Below, piece after piece: positions 1-9,490 of a stretch of DNA of 64,000 bases. A program made the translations under genes and the position numbers. The notes beneath the pieces are model-generated. The model was given only the letters and a program-made list of their open reading frames with translations, had not been told where the DNA came from and searched no databases. Source of the stretch: Phytopythium helicoides (taxonomy: Eukaryota; Oomycota; Peronosporomycetes; Pythiales; Pythiaceae); assembly GCA_024867545.1 (NCBI GenBank), contig JANFNE010000012.1, positions 124,001-188,000 of the forward strand, given 5' to 3'. Position 1 is the stretch's first letter, and every line of letters begins with the position of its first letter.

Positions 1-89
1 GGTGTCCGCAATTCCGTCGCGAGGGGTGGCACTTGCTGCTTCATGTCTACCGTCGTTGGCTGGCTGTGGTGGCTCGCGAGTTGCTCGCT

Positions 90-710
90 CGTCTGCTCTG
101 CTGCTCAGCCGAAAAACTTGCGATGCGTGGGCGAGACCACGTCGAGGAGACTCGCACGCGGAAAGCGTATTTAGCTGCCGAGCCTCCTCAGAGGCTGGTG
201 ACTGCCTCTGCCGTTTCTATGCTGCACCGGCAGAATTCCACTCGCTTCGTCACGGTCTTGAGCTACTCTGCCGTGTCGAGGCATAACGTTCAGAGTTCTT
301 GGGACGATTTGCATGTGCGGCACATGCAGACCTCGCACACGCGCCGGAAAGAGCTCGGGGGCCTTAGTATCGCCGAGCAACTGCACCACAATGACCGAAT
401 TCTGCGTCTTGAGCTCGTTGTTGAGTTACTCATGGACGCGTATTAAACTGCTCGACGGAACGAGAGCATGACCTCACTAATACCTGACACGGCAACAAAA
501 TTTGTAAGGCTAGATATCCCTGCCCAAGTCCACAAATCCTTTCGTGTAGAATTGTAGCTTGCCGCGGATTATTGCCGACAATACCCAAGGAGCGAAATAC
601 AGGTTTGCTCAACCTTGTGCTGAAACAGCGTGTTCGCCGTCTGCAGCCTTGAGAAATTTCAAAGGTTCGAGGTAGACAAAGTCGCGTTCTCCATCGTGCT
701 CGAATTGATC
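90..710 (-). pseudogene. Decayed START/FYVE-like gene (3' half)
   Basis: On the minus strand this stretch aligns base by base, with many indels and substitutions, to the 3' half of the intact neighbour at 1257-2477. Recognisable landmarks are the C-terminal FFG-stop near 105, the block equivalent to the zinc-finger cysteines at about 315-400, the VDLGNF-like block ending near 432, the segment around the conserved MLSFRR at 455-475, and the FVYLE equivalent at about 670-690. No frame stays open through it. The START N-terminal half is absent beyond about 710, where the sequence becomes unrelated. It is a dead member of the tandem array. Confidence 0.75.
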
Positions 711-1256
711 AACCACAGGCTTCAACCGCGACTCTGACACGAGGCGGCATCTCGGTCGGCAGAAGTCCGTGTCTCGAGCTCCAGGTCTCGGGAATACCGC
801 GCGATGAGCTCAAGGAACTGGATTCCTGGCTTCGCGTCAACTTGACGCTTGCCTGTCGCCAAGGGCCACAGGGATGCACAGCTTCTTGCGGGAACACCAC
901 GTTGGTGCAAGTGGTTGCGTGACCGCTTGGCCAGACGGCGGGTGTCAATTCGACAATGTTAGAGTCGGCATTGAGCGCGGAGCCCACTGTACGTGTTACA
1001 TCAACTGAGAACACATGAGAGCCGGCATAGATACGTCGATGTCGAGGGCACAACGAGTGGGTGAGTTCAAGTGCGAATCAGCTCAACAGCTTAATACGCA
1101 AAGAGACGAAATGCAGGAGTAAATGGCGGCCAAGAACTTGTTACACCTCTATCTTCAGCTATATCGTTGGTGGTGGATGTACGTGGCAGGCGGGAGCGAT
1201 AAATATTATACACTTCCAGTGGTGATGGGGATCGATGAGGCGGAGGCGATGATTGC
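711..1256. other. Intergenic, no gene recognised
   Basis: Open frames of up to about 114 codons occur on the minus strand, but none has a recognisable domain. The block is not homologous to the neighbouring START/FYVE genes. It may hold a decayed element, but nothing can be named. Confidence 0.4.
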
Positions 1257-2477
1257 TCAACCGAAAAACTCGCGAGAGATGTCGACGGACGCCGAGTCGG
1301 TTGGGGACAGCACGCCCGAGCCATTCGAGTCGGATGAGAGCTCGAAGGCTGAGAACGGGTTCTGGCGCCTGGCTTCCTCGGCTGCAATGTCAAATCCGCT
1401 GAGTGCGAGCGCGTTGTCCAGACAACGCCTGCAGAAAATAACGCGCTTGGTCACTGCACCACGGCGAGAGCTCGAGTAGAATGCCAGTGCACGAGTCTGA
1501 GCACAGCTGACACAAGAGCGACTCATGCAGATCTCGCAAACCTTGTCACGGTTGCTCGAGACTGCAGGCTTGAGCTTGTTCGAGCACGAGCAGCACTGGG
1601 CGTTTACGAGGTCCACGATAACCGACTTCTGGGTCTTGAGAGCGTAGTTGAGCTTCTTCATCTGGCCGCAGTAGACGGATCGGCGAAACGAGAGCATGGC
1701 CTCGGCCGTCGCAGGGATCATAATGGACTTGTGGATATCTCCGGCCGAGTCCACAAAGCCCTTCATGAAGAAATCGAGCTTGCCATTGGGTAGCTGGCGG
1801 TACAGGCCACAGAATGAGAAGCTCCCGCGCACCATTTGGTAGTCGGAGAGCTCGCGAACGCCCGGGATCGTAATCGAGTGCATGAGGATGTAGCCAACGC
1901 GCTCGCCATCTGCGTTCTCTCGAATTCCGAGCGACTCGAGGTACACAAAGTCGCGGGGACGCACGATGCGGCTCATTAGCCCGGCATTGAATTCGCTGGC
2001 CGACCACATGAGCTGCAGGCTGCGGAACGGATCCTCGGGCGTCGGGCTGATGAGGTCGGCGAGGATCTTGGCGTCTCCGCCCTTGTCGTCCATGTACACG
2101 CTCTTGATTTGCATCATCTCGCGCGTCGTGCGCAGCAGGCCATAGAGCATGTCGTCGAGCTGACCGTCGATCTGTCCAACTCCGAGCAGGCCGTGCAGCT
2201 TGGTCGAGAAGGCCATGGAGCCGACGGTCGCGTCGTTCTCGAACGTGCTCGACTTGGTGACTTTGAACGAGCGGTCCTGGTACACAGTCACGCCGTCGCG
2301 GGTCTTGATCGACTTCCAGCGAGCATCGTCCACCGAGCGGCCGGCCGCCAAGAAGGCGGCGTGCTCGGTCATGGCCTCGTCTACAAAGTCGGATGACAAG
2401 GTGATGATGGCATCCGCATCGTCGTCCGACACGACGAGCGTCGGAAAAGTGTTGGGCGGCAGCAGGAACTTGGGCAT
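1257..2477 (-). CDS. START/FYVE-like zinc-finger protein, array copy 1
   Basis: The 406-residue protein opens with the family N-terminus MPKFLLPPNTFP, then an acidic helix and a START-like lipid-binding fold at about residues 60-275. A FYVE-related zinc finger follows from about Cys295 to 352, with paired cysteines CCSC, CEIC, CVSC and CRRC. It lacks the canonical WxxD and R(R/K)HHCR signatures that bind PI3P, so phosphoinositide binding is uncertain. The C-terminus carries SPTDS and ends REFFG, shared with the next three genes. START domains bind lipids and FYVE-type fingers usually direct proteins to endosomes; by that precedent this is a lipid-binding or trafficking adaptor, but its role is unknown. 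No intron is needed. The start is set by alignment to the paralogues. Confidence 0.85.
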   Translation of the reverse strand: MPKFLLPPNTFPTLVVSDDDADAIITLSSDFVDEAMTEHAAFLAAGRSVDDARWKSIKTRDGVTVYQDRSFKVTKSSTFENDATVGSMAFSTKLHGLLGVGQIDGQLDDMLYGLLRTTREMMQIKSVYMDDKGGDAKILADLISPTPEDPFRSLQLMWSASEFNAGLMSRIVRPRDFVYLESLGIRENADGERVGYILMHSITIPGVRELSDYQMVRGSFSFCGLYRQLPNGKLDFFMKGFVDSAGDIHKSIMIPATAEAMLSFRRSVYCGQMKKLNYALKTQKSVIVDLVNAQCCSCSNKLKPAVSSNRDKVCEICMSRSCVSCAQTRALAFYSSSRRGAVTKRVIFCRRCLDNALALSGFDIAAEEARRQNPFSAFELSSDSNGSGVLSPTDSASVDISREFFG

Positions 2478-3320
2478 GGTCTCTGCAGCCCGACACTAGG
2501 GCTCTACAAGCCGATGGGGTGAGCCCGGCACCACGGATTCTGAAATGACGACAATCCTCAATCGCGCCAACGCCGCTCCGGATTGCTCGCGGGACCCGCC
2601 TGGCTGGCTGTATGCGCCGAGATTATGTAGTAGCTGGCCGTTCCCCCGCACGCGGTCCATGTCGAGCCCATGTGTTTCATTTTCACTATGCCGCAACCTC
2701 GATCTCTCCCATTTGCGCGCACAGAAGGGCGTGGTCACTGACGGCGGCAACTTTCGCTCAGGATGTGCAGGGAGGAGGGAGCGGAAGCTTGACCTCAAGC
2801 CAAGAGCTCCACTGGATTCGGTACGTAGGAACAACTGCCCACCACCTCCCATCCACTTCGTCAGCGCCTCGGCACCACCAGCGACTCTGGCGCCAACTGC
2901 TTTGTGTGTACATCTGCACAGCCTGCAGTAGCATTGGCACACCGGCCGGGATTCGGCCCGCTGATCACTGACGACATTCACTGATCCCGCCACGTTGAAG
3001 CGATGACGTGCCGTTGGGCTGGGACCAAGCGGCCATTGCGCTGTCAAACGTATCCTGCCCGTGGACAGCACCACATGCCGTCGCGCGAGGTCGTGGACAG
3101 GATCGCAGCTGCGAGCTTCATTGGATTGAGCGAACTTCTCTTGATTACTGTAGGACCTATCGGCGCGAACGGGAGATCCCACAAGCACCCTGCTCTTTCT
3201 CGCTTCTACTAACTGCACGTCCTCATGATGCCGGACTGCATGCCACGGCACCTCTGATAAATACACTCGCTGCATGATGGCATGGGGCTGGCTGATCTGC
3301 TCTGCTCTCTAGGCATATGC
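2478..3320. other. Intergenic between array copies 1 and 2
   Basis: About 840 bp carrying the upstream region of copy 1. Open frames here look like chance. Apart from the initiator candidate at 2535-2550, nothing is recognised. Confidence 0.4.
2535..2550 (-). promoter_or_regulatory. Candidate oomycete initiator for array copy 1
   Basis: The minus strand reads CGTCATTTCAGAATCC, matching 11 of 16 positions of the known oomycete initiator GCTCATTYYNCAWTTT. It lies 58-73 bp upstream of the ATG, a usual distance. Confidence 0.35.
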
Positions 3321-4538
3321 TCAGCCGAAGAACTCGCGAGAGATGTCGACAGACGCAGAGTCCGTAGGTGAAAGCACGCCCGAATGAGCCGAGCCCGACG
3401 AGATCTCGAACGCCGCGAAGGGGTTCTGCTGTCTGGCCTCCTCAGCTGCGATGTCCAAGCCGTTCAACTTTTGCGCGTTGCTCAAGCAGCGGCGACAAAA
3501 GAGCAGGCGCTTGGTCACGACCTTGCGCTGGGAGGCTGAGTAGAAACACAGCACACGGTAGATGGCGCAGTTGGCACACGCTCGGTTCATGCAAATCTCG
3601 CACACGCGGTCTTTGCTGCCGGACGGTGGCTTGAGCTTGGCTGTGCACGCGCAGCACTCTGCGTTGGCGAGGTCTACGATGACAGACTTCTGAGTCTTCA
3701 ATGCCCAGTTGAGCTTCTTCATCTGCCCGCAATATGCACCGCGGCGGAAAGAGAGCATGGCCTCGGCACTCGCCGGAATGGCGATGGACTTGTGGATGTC
3801 GCCAGCTGAGTCCACAAAGCCCTTCATGAAAAAGCTCAGCTTCTTGTTGGGCAGCTGCTTGAAGATACCGCAGAACGAAAGGCTCGCGCGCACGACGTGG
3901 TAGTCTTTGAGCTCCCGCACGCCCGGAACCTGAATCGAGTGCATGAGAATGCAGCCGAGGCGTTCACCGTCCGCCCCCTTGCGGAAGCCGAGTGCCTCGA
4001 GGTAGACAAAGTCTCGCGGACGCACGATGCGGCTGATGAGCGGAGAGGCGAACTCGCTGAGCGACCACTTGAGCTGTAGACTGCGTGTGGGGTCTTCCGG
4101 TGTGGGGCTCAGGATGGTAGCCAACACTTTGGCCTCGCCGCCCTTGTCGTCCATGTAAACGCTCTTGATCTTGAGGAGCTCAGATGTGGTCCGGAGCAGC
4201 CCATACATCATGTCGTCGAGCTCTCCATCCATGGAGCCGACCGCCAGCACGCCGTGGAGCTTGGTGGAGAAGGCCATCGAGCCGACGGTCGCATCATTCT
4301 CGTACGTCGTGGACTTGATCTTGACCGTGCGGTCCTGGTACACGGTGATATCGTCGCGCGATTTGACGGCTTTCCATCGGCCTTCATCCACAACGCCGCC
4401 TTGCGCGACGAAGAAGGCCTCGTGCTCTACTAGCGTGTCGTCGATAAAGGCGGCCGAGAGCTTCTCGAGCGCCTCGGCGTCCTCGTCCGACACGACAAGC
4501 GGCGGGAAAACGTCCTCGGGCAGCACCAGTCGCGGCAT
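3321..4538 (-). CDS. START/FYVE-like zinc-finger protein, array copy 2
   Basis: This 405-residue protein is the closest relative of copy 1 and has the same order: N-terminus MPRLVLPEDVFPPL, START-like region, FYVE-like finger (CCAC, CEIC, CANC, CRRC), SPTDS, and the REFFG C-terminus. The frame is open upstream to an ATG at 4613, but paralogues begin at the MPRL methionine, and the initiator candidate at 4585-4600 would leave the upstream ATG outside the transcript, so 4538 is chosen. Like copy 1 it lacks the R(R/K)HHCR signature. The cellular role is probably lipid or membrane binding, by domain inference only. Confidence 0.85.
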   Translation of the reverse strand: MPRLVLPEDVFPPLVVSDEDAEALEKLSAAFIDDTLVEHEAFFVAQGGVVDEGRWKAVKSRDDITVYQDRTVKIKSTTYENDATVGSMAFSTKLHGVLAVGSMDGELDDMMYGLLRTTSELLKIKSVYMDDKGGEAKVLATILSPTPEDPTRSLQLKWSLSEFASPLISRIVRPRDFVYLEALGFRKGADGERLGCILMHSIQVPGVRELKDYHVVRASLSFCGIFKQLPNKKLSFFMKGFVDSAGDIHKSIAIPASAEAMLSFRRGAYCGQMKKLNWALKTQKSVIVDLANAECCACTAKLKPPSGSKDRVCEICMNRACANCAIYRVLCFYSASQRKVVTKRLLFCRRCLSNAQKLNGLDIAAEEARQQNPFAAFEISSGSAHSGVLSPTDSASVDISREFFG

Positions 4539-5441
4539 GAACGCTGCAGACTTTTGCAAAAGGGACGTGGACAGCTCTCTCGGCGAATCGGGAAATGGCT
4601 GACTTTCAGCCAAAATCCCCGATCAGAGTCCGGGCGATCACGGATAGACTGAGAGTACTCCCTCGCGCGTTTGCAAAAAGAGCATCGGTGATTGAATTGA
4701 TGAGAGAGCGCGCTGTGCTTCGTGTGCGTGTGTTGTAGTACCGGTACTTGTGCCCACGACGGGCCACGCACTTCGGTCTCCGTTCGTTGACGACCGCGCG
4801 GCGCTGTCGCGCGCGCTGATCACTTGCTTTTTGTATGTAAAGGTGGGAAGCAGACGGGACGAGCTGGTTGGGTGCGGTCCTGTTTTCGTAATTTTCGTAA
4901 ACAATACCGTGCATGTTGACACGCACTTGACGTTCCTGTTCTGATTGTTGGTTCGCGGCGACACCTTATCAACGTGAGTCCTAATTCGGAAAGTTGAGAC
5001 GTCCGAGGAGAGCGATTCACAGTGAATCGACGCTGCAAAGGGCATTGGACACGCCGGGTGAGAAGGTTCGAAGGTGATCGAGCAATTGGACATACTTCCA
5101 CGACCCCATGTTGGTGGCAAATGGTAACCATGTCGGCCGACTTCAAAGATTCTCATTTGAATTCCGAGATGAACTTCGTGGGTTTGTCGTCACGAGATCA
5201 CTCGAGACGACCACGATGGTGGTTCAAGGTCTCTGCCAAGTTCATATATGGTCTTGCTGTACAATGGCACGCTTTAAGCTGGGGGCATTGCGCTCCATTT
5301 ATCGACTACCCATAAAGTCAACGACTCTTGCGTGCAGAGCTGTACATTCGCTGTACTATACATTGCTATGGTACCCTTTGACTACTCCAGGTCATTCAGA
5401 CACTCGATGGAGTCCTTGATAATCCCTTATATTCACTACAA
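4539..5441. other. Intergenic between array copies 2 and 3
   Basis: About 900 bp with no recognisable gene. It includes the upstream region of copy 2 and the 3' flank of copy 3. Confidence 0.4.
4585..4600 (-). promoter_or_regulatory. Candidate oomycete initiator for array copy 2
   Basis: The minus strand reads AGCCATTTCCCGATTC. The CATTYYNCAWTTT core matches at 11 of 13 positions. It lies 47-62 bp upstream of the chosen ATG at 4538. Confidence 0.45.
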
Positions 5442-6710
5442 TCAGCCGAAGAACTCGCGGCGGCCGTCGATCGACTCGGTGGGTGACAGCGCGACCGACA
5501 CGGTGCCCACAGACACAACGTCGAAGGATTTGATGAAGGCGCTGGCGGCCTCGATCTCCTGTCGCGCGACCTTGGTGGCGTCCTGTTGACTAGCATGGTC
5601 GATACAACGTCGGCAGAACTCGAGTCGTCGATCGACGACTTGATCTCTTCTCCTCGATAGAAAGAACATTCGGCGTGCCACAAAGCAGTAGTTGCACATG
5701 TACACACCACACATGACACACGGATGCCGAGTTTGGCGACGACTTGACCCCATTGAGCGCTCACAAACAAAGCATATGCTGGAGATTGGTCGCTCGATAC
5801 CAACTTCGCCGACTTGCAGTCTCAGCAACCACGTGAGCTTCTTCATCTCGGCCGTGTACAAAGCCTTGCGAAACGAAAGCATCGCCTCAGCAGTCGCAGG
5901 CACCGCCACCGCCTGCTTGATCTCACCCAGTGAATCAACGAAGCCCTTCATGTACACCTCGATCTTCCCCTCCGTCGTCTGGCGAAACAACGCGCAGATA
6001 GAAAAGTTCCCACGCACAATACCCAGATCCGTCAACTCGCGAATACCCGGCACCTGGATCGAGTGCAGAAAGTTGTATCCGATGCGACCACCACCACCAC
6101 CACCACCTCCTCCCCCTTCCTCATCGCTATCGTCGTCGAGAAACCCGACAGACTCGACGTACACAAAGTCGCGAGGACGAACGAACCGACGAAGGAACGG
6201 CGGCGCGTAGTCACTCACGCTCCACTTGAGATGCAAGGCGCGCATCGGATCGGTAAGCGACGGATCGATGATCGGCGCGAGAACTCTCGCGTCCACGACC
6301 TTGTCCTCTGTGTATCGCGACTTGATTCGCAGCATGTCCGTGGTTGGGTGGAGTAGCCCGTACATCATATCCTCCAGCTTTCCGTCGAGGAAGCCGACGG
6401 TGAGCACGCCATGGAGCTTGGTCGAGAAGGACATGGTTCCAACTCGCGCGTCGTTGTATCGATGGTGGTTGCGGTGTGTGAGCGTTTTCCTGTCACGCAG
6501 CACACGGTCCTGGTACGCTGTGAGCTGCCCCCGCCGGCGCGCAACCTTCCATTGTGTGGGGTCGACACATCGCCCTGCATCTCTGAAAATCGCGAACTCC
6601 TTGGCAGCGTCGCGAACAAACGAGTCGGCAAGGTCTCTCAGCGCGTCCTCGTCGTCTTCGGTCAGATCGAGGGGCGGAAACGTGTCGCCGGGCAGCGGGA
6701 ACTTCATCAT
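5442..6710 (-). CDS. START/FYVE-like zinc-finger protein, array copy 3 (poly-Gly)
   Basis: The 422-residue protein starts MMKFPLPGDTFPPLDL and has a START-like region, a FYVE-like finger near the C-terminus (CFVC, CVMC, CNYC, CRRC), SPTES and the REFFG end. A run of ten glycines after an acidic DDDSDEEG patch interrupts the START-like region; it is encoded by a GGT/GGA-type microsatellite. Its central part is almost the same at DNA level as copy 4, while both ends, especially the finger, differ. The start is fixed by the paralogue, by the MMKFPLPG motif and by an initiator-like site 37 bp upstream. Confidence 0.85.
   Translation of the reverse strand: MMKFPLPGDTFPPLDLTEDDEDALRDLADSFVRDAAKEFAIFRDAGRCVDPTQWKVARRRGQLTAYQDRVLRDRKTLTHRNHHRYNDARVGTMSFSTKLHGVLTVGFLDGKLEDMMYGLLHPTTDMLRIKSRYTEDKVVDARVLAPIIDPSLTDPMRALHLKWSVSDYAPPFLRRFVRPRDFVYVESVGFLDDDSDEEGGGGGGGGGGRIGYNFLHSIQVPGIRELTDLGIVRGNFSICALFRQTTEGKIEVYMKGFVDSLGEIKQAVAVPATAEAMLSFRKALYTAEMKKLTWLLRLQVGEVGIERPISSICFVCERSMGSSRRQTRHPCVMCGVYMCNYCFVARRMFFLSRRRDQVVDRRLEFCRRCIDHASQQDATKVARQEIEAASAFIKSFDVVSVGTVSVALSPTESIDGRREFFG
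5943..6528. repeat. Near-identical block shared by array copies 3 and 4 (unit A)
   Basis: By eye this block matches 8005-8590 without a difference, offset by 2062 bp. That includes the glycine-codon microsatellite at the same length. Sequence on both sides diverges clearly, which points to gene conversion or a very recent exchange. Confidence 0.75.
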
Positions 6711-6746
6711 GGGCTCTTTTCCCTCGTGCTGTGGACGGAGCCTGGC

Positions 6747-6762
6747 AGATTGCCAAATGATG
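6747..6762 (-). promoter_or_regulatory. Candidate oomycete initiator for array copy 3
   Basis: The minus strand reads CATCATTTGGCAATCT, 12 of 16 matches to the initiator consensus including TCATT and CAAT. It is 37-52 bp upstream of the ATG. Confidence 0.4.
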
Positions 6763-7119
6763 ACTGGTGTGAGGGGAGTGCAAATCGGAATGGCATGCGG
6801 CTCTTGCGTGTCCGTGTCGCGTGAGCCACCGAGCCTTCAAGTGGACTTGAAACCTACGAAATCATTCGAGCAGGTGCACTTGCCTTGCGCCACGTTACGT
6901 ACAGGTGGACACGCATTGACATTAGTGTCGAAATCCCAGCACTACGTGTCTTTGCGTTCTTGCAGCGTTCTCAAGCAGCAGCCCGTGGATGCGAACGAAT
7001 TCGCACGGCTTCCTTCTGCAAGCAATAGCATTGTCTCGTGCTTCTCGACAACGAGATCCCGGTTGCACAGCCAGACTGAAGATGTTGACGCAGGAAGGGG
7101 ACGCACAGAATGGGATTGT

Positions 7120-7160
<41 letters not shown>
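7120..7160 (+). repeat. Poly-G tract (41 G)
   Basis: An uninterrupted run of 41 guanines lies between two recently homogenised genes. Such runs can form G-quadruplexes, and their length is often unreliable in assemblies. Confidence 0.95.
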
Positions 7161-7161
<1 letters not shown>

Positions 7162-7306
7162 TTCTCCTCTCCGGCCGCAATCCTGCGAGAGAGCCTTCGT
7201 GTCAAGTCAAGAGGGTTCATTTCATGGGAAGCTGGTCAACATTGTTCGCCTGTCGTGCTGGTAGACAACAAAAGCCGCTTGACGACGTGCCGCTACAGAG
7301 AGAACG

Positions 7307-7340
7307 CGAGTGAGCGAGCGAGCGAGAGAGAGAGAGAGAG
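7307..7340 (+). repeat. GAGT/GAGC/GA simple repeat
   Basis: GAGT and GAGC tetranucleotides run into a pure GA dinucleotide tract. Confidence 0.9.
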
Positions 7341-7503
7341 CTGGAGGTTGATGGCAGCTCAAATCCACCGCAGTCTTGACTCAATCGTTTTCAGGACCCA
7401 ACTCGAAGTGCACTGCAACACAAGCTAATACTGTACATCGTTTGAATAGGCACTACCACAACACGCTAGTCACCATCGAACGTGGCTTAGCCGCTCCTCA
7501 AGC

Positions 7504-8772
7504 TCAACCAAAGAACTCGCGGTGCCCGTCAAGCGACTCGGTGGGTGAGTGCTCAACAGAAGTAGTGGCCGCAGATTCTGTGATGAATCCTTTCACAAAG
7601 GCACTGGAGGCCTCGAGCTCCAGCTGCGCAATCTTGGTCGCATCCAGTTGGTTGCTGTCGTCGATACATCGAGGACAAAACTCGAGACGCCGTCCAACCA
7701 ATTGATCCCTCCTTCGAGACAGGAAGAAAAGTTGGCGGGGAACGTAGCAGTAATTGCACAAGTAGATCCTGCACATGGCGCATTGATGGCGGCTGAGGCG
7801 ACGGCCTGTCCCCATCGTGCGGTTGCAGAACGAGCACATGGTGAGGATTCGTCGCTCAACTCCAAAGTGGCCAGAGTGCATGCGGAGCAACCACGAAAGC
7901 TTCTTCATCTCGGCCGTGTACAAAGCCTTGCGAAACGAAAGCATCGCCTCGGCAGTCGCAGGCACCGCCACCGCCTGCGTAATGTCCCCCATTGAGTCGA
8001 CAAACCCCTTCATGTACACCTCGATCTTCCCCTCCGTCGTCTGGCGAAACAACGCGCAGATAGAAAAGTTCCCACGCACAATACCCAGATCCGTCAACTC
8101 GCGAATACCCGGCACCTGGATCGAGTGCAGAAAGTTGTATCCGATGCGACCACCACCACCACCACCACCTCCTCCCCCTTCCTCATCGCTATCGTCGTCG
8201 AGAAACCCGACAGACTCGACGTACACAAAGTCGCGAGGACGAACGAACCGACGAAGGAACGGCGGCGCGTAGTCACTCACGCTCCACTTGAGATGCAAGG
8301 CGCGCATCGGATCGGTAAGCGACGGATCGATGATCGGCGCGAGAACTCTCGCGTCCACGACCTTGTCCTCTGTGTATCGCGACTTGATTCGCAGCATGTC
8401 CGTGGTTGGGTGGAGTAGCCCGTACATCATATCCTCCAGCTTTCCGTCGAGGAAGCCGACGGTGAGCACGCCATGGAGCTTGGTCGAGAAGGACATGGTT
8501 CCAACTCGCGCGTCGTTGTATCGATGGTGGTTGCGGTGTGTGAGCGTTTTCCTGTCACGCAGCACACGGTCCTGGTACGCTGTGAGCTGCTCCTTTCGCT
8601 TCACAACTCTCCATCTCGTGACGTCGATCCGGCGCTCTCCCGCCCTGAAAGCTGTGAACTCCTTGGCAGCGTCGCGAACAAACGAGTCGGCGAGGTCTCG
8701 CAGCGCGTCCTCGTCGTCTTCGGTCAGATCGAGGGGCGGAAACGTGTCGCCGGGCAGCGGGAACTTCATCAT
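7504..8772 (-). CDS. START/FYVE-like zinc-finger protein, array copy 4 (poly-Gly)
   Basis: The 422-residue protein is the sister of copy 3, with the same start MMKFPLPGDTF, the ten-glycine run, a FYVE-like finger (CSFC, CAMC, CNYC, CPRC), SPTES and the REFFG end. The frame is open upstream to 8847, but the conserved MMKF sets the start at 8772. The central START-like segment is the same as in copy 3, whereas the zinc finger and residues about 35-65 differ, so the two proteins share a lipid-binding core and differ in their ends. The function is inferred from domains only. Confidence 0.85.
   Translation of the reverse strand: MMKFPLPGDTFPPLDLTEDDEDALRDLADSFVRDAAKEFTAFRAGERRIDVTRWRVVKRKEQLTAYQDRVLRDRKTLTHRNHHRYNDARVGTMSFSTKLHGVLTVGFLDGKLEDMMYGLLHPTTDMLRIKSRYTEDKVVDARVLAPIIDPSLTDPMRALHLKWSVSDYAPPFLRRFVRPRDFVYVESVGFLDDDSDEEGGGGGGGGGGRIGYNFLHSIQVPGIRELTDLGIVRGNFSICALFRQTTEGKIEVYMKGFVDSMGDITQAVAVPATAEAMLSFRKALYTAEMKKLSWLLRMHSGHFGVERRILTMCSFCNRTMGTGRRLSRHQCAMCRIYLCNYCYVPRQLFFLSRRRDQLVGRRLEFCPRCIDDSNQLDATKIAQLELEASSAFVKGFITESAATTSVEHSPTESLDGHREFFG
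8005..8590. repeat. Near-identical block shared by array copies 3 and 4 (unit B)
   Basis: Partner of 5943-6528. The left edge falls at a cluster of differences around 7975-8004, and the right edge just after the codons for QLTAYQDR. Confidence 0.75.
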
Positions 8773-9490
8773 GAGCCCCTGGCTCCCACCTGGCGGATTC
8801 GCGAGTGGCAGGAATGATCCAGAGGGCGATCGTGACCAGAAAAACAATCGACGACCGTGCCACCGAAGCGTTGTCTAGCACACATCTTGCTGCACCATAT
8901 TATCTGATCGGTGCCACGATACAGCAGCGATCAAGGTGTCGATGGTCGTCATCCCTGCGTCCGTGTTTTGTGTCCTGGTGGCACGACAGGTTCCATCCAC
9001 CGACATCGAGAACGTGGGCGGGGCTAACACCTTCCTCTCATGAGCTTCCCCCGTCCGACGTCGACCGAATGACGCAGGAAGCCAATGTACGCAACGAAAC
9101 CGACGCAAAGACTCACCTCCGATTTGAAATGTGGGACTCATTGTCCGACCATTTTCCCGCCACCAATGCAATCTGTGGAGATCACGCGATGTTTATGCTG
9201 GAACTGCAAGGCAAATATGTATCGTCCTTCCTGGCACGACAGAGGTTCCAAGCACCGCAACAGCACACTGGGAATTGCATTTTCCATTCACAGATAAATA
9301 GAGCCCGAAGGCAGCTTGGTGCCTCGGAGGCACGATCGTTCCTCGCTCACATCTTCCGGGTTCTGACGCCACCGTGGGTCTTCAACGACTTCCGGCGCCA
9401 TGATGCCTGATGGCATGGCAGGGATGCGACCTCCCTTGCCTAGCCGGCGATTGTTCTCTTCCGAAGCACGCCACTCGCTCTCTCGACCCG
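8773..9490. other. Intergenic between array copies 4 and 5
   Basis: About 720 bp without a recognised gene. A weak initiator-like GATCATTCC occurs on the minus strand near 8811-8820, about 40 bp upstream of copy 4. Confidence 0.4.

Larger units (their letters stand above)
6711..7503. other. Intergenic between array copies 3 and 4
   Basis: About 790 bp without a supportable gene. It contains the homopolymer at 7120-7160 and the GAGC/GA microsatellite at 7307-7340. Confidence 0.5.
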
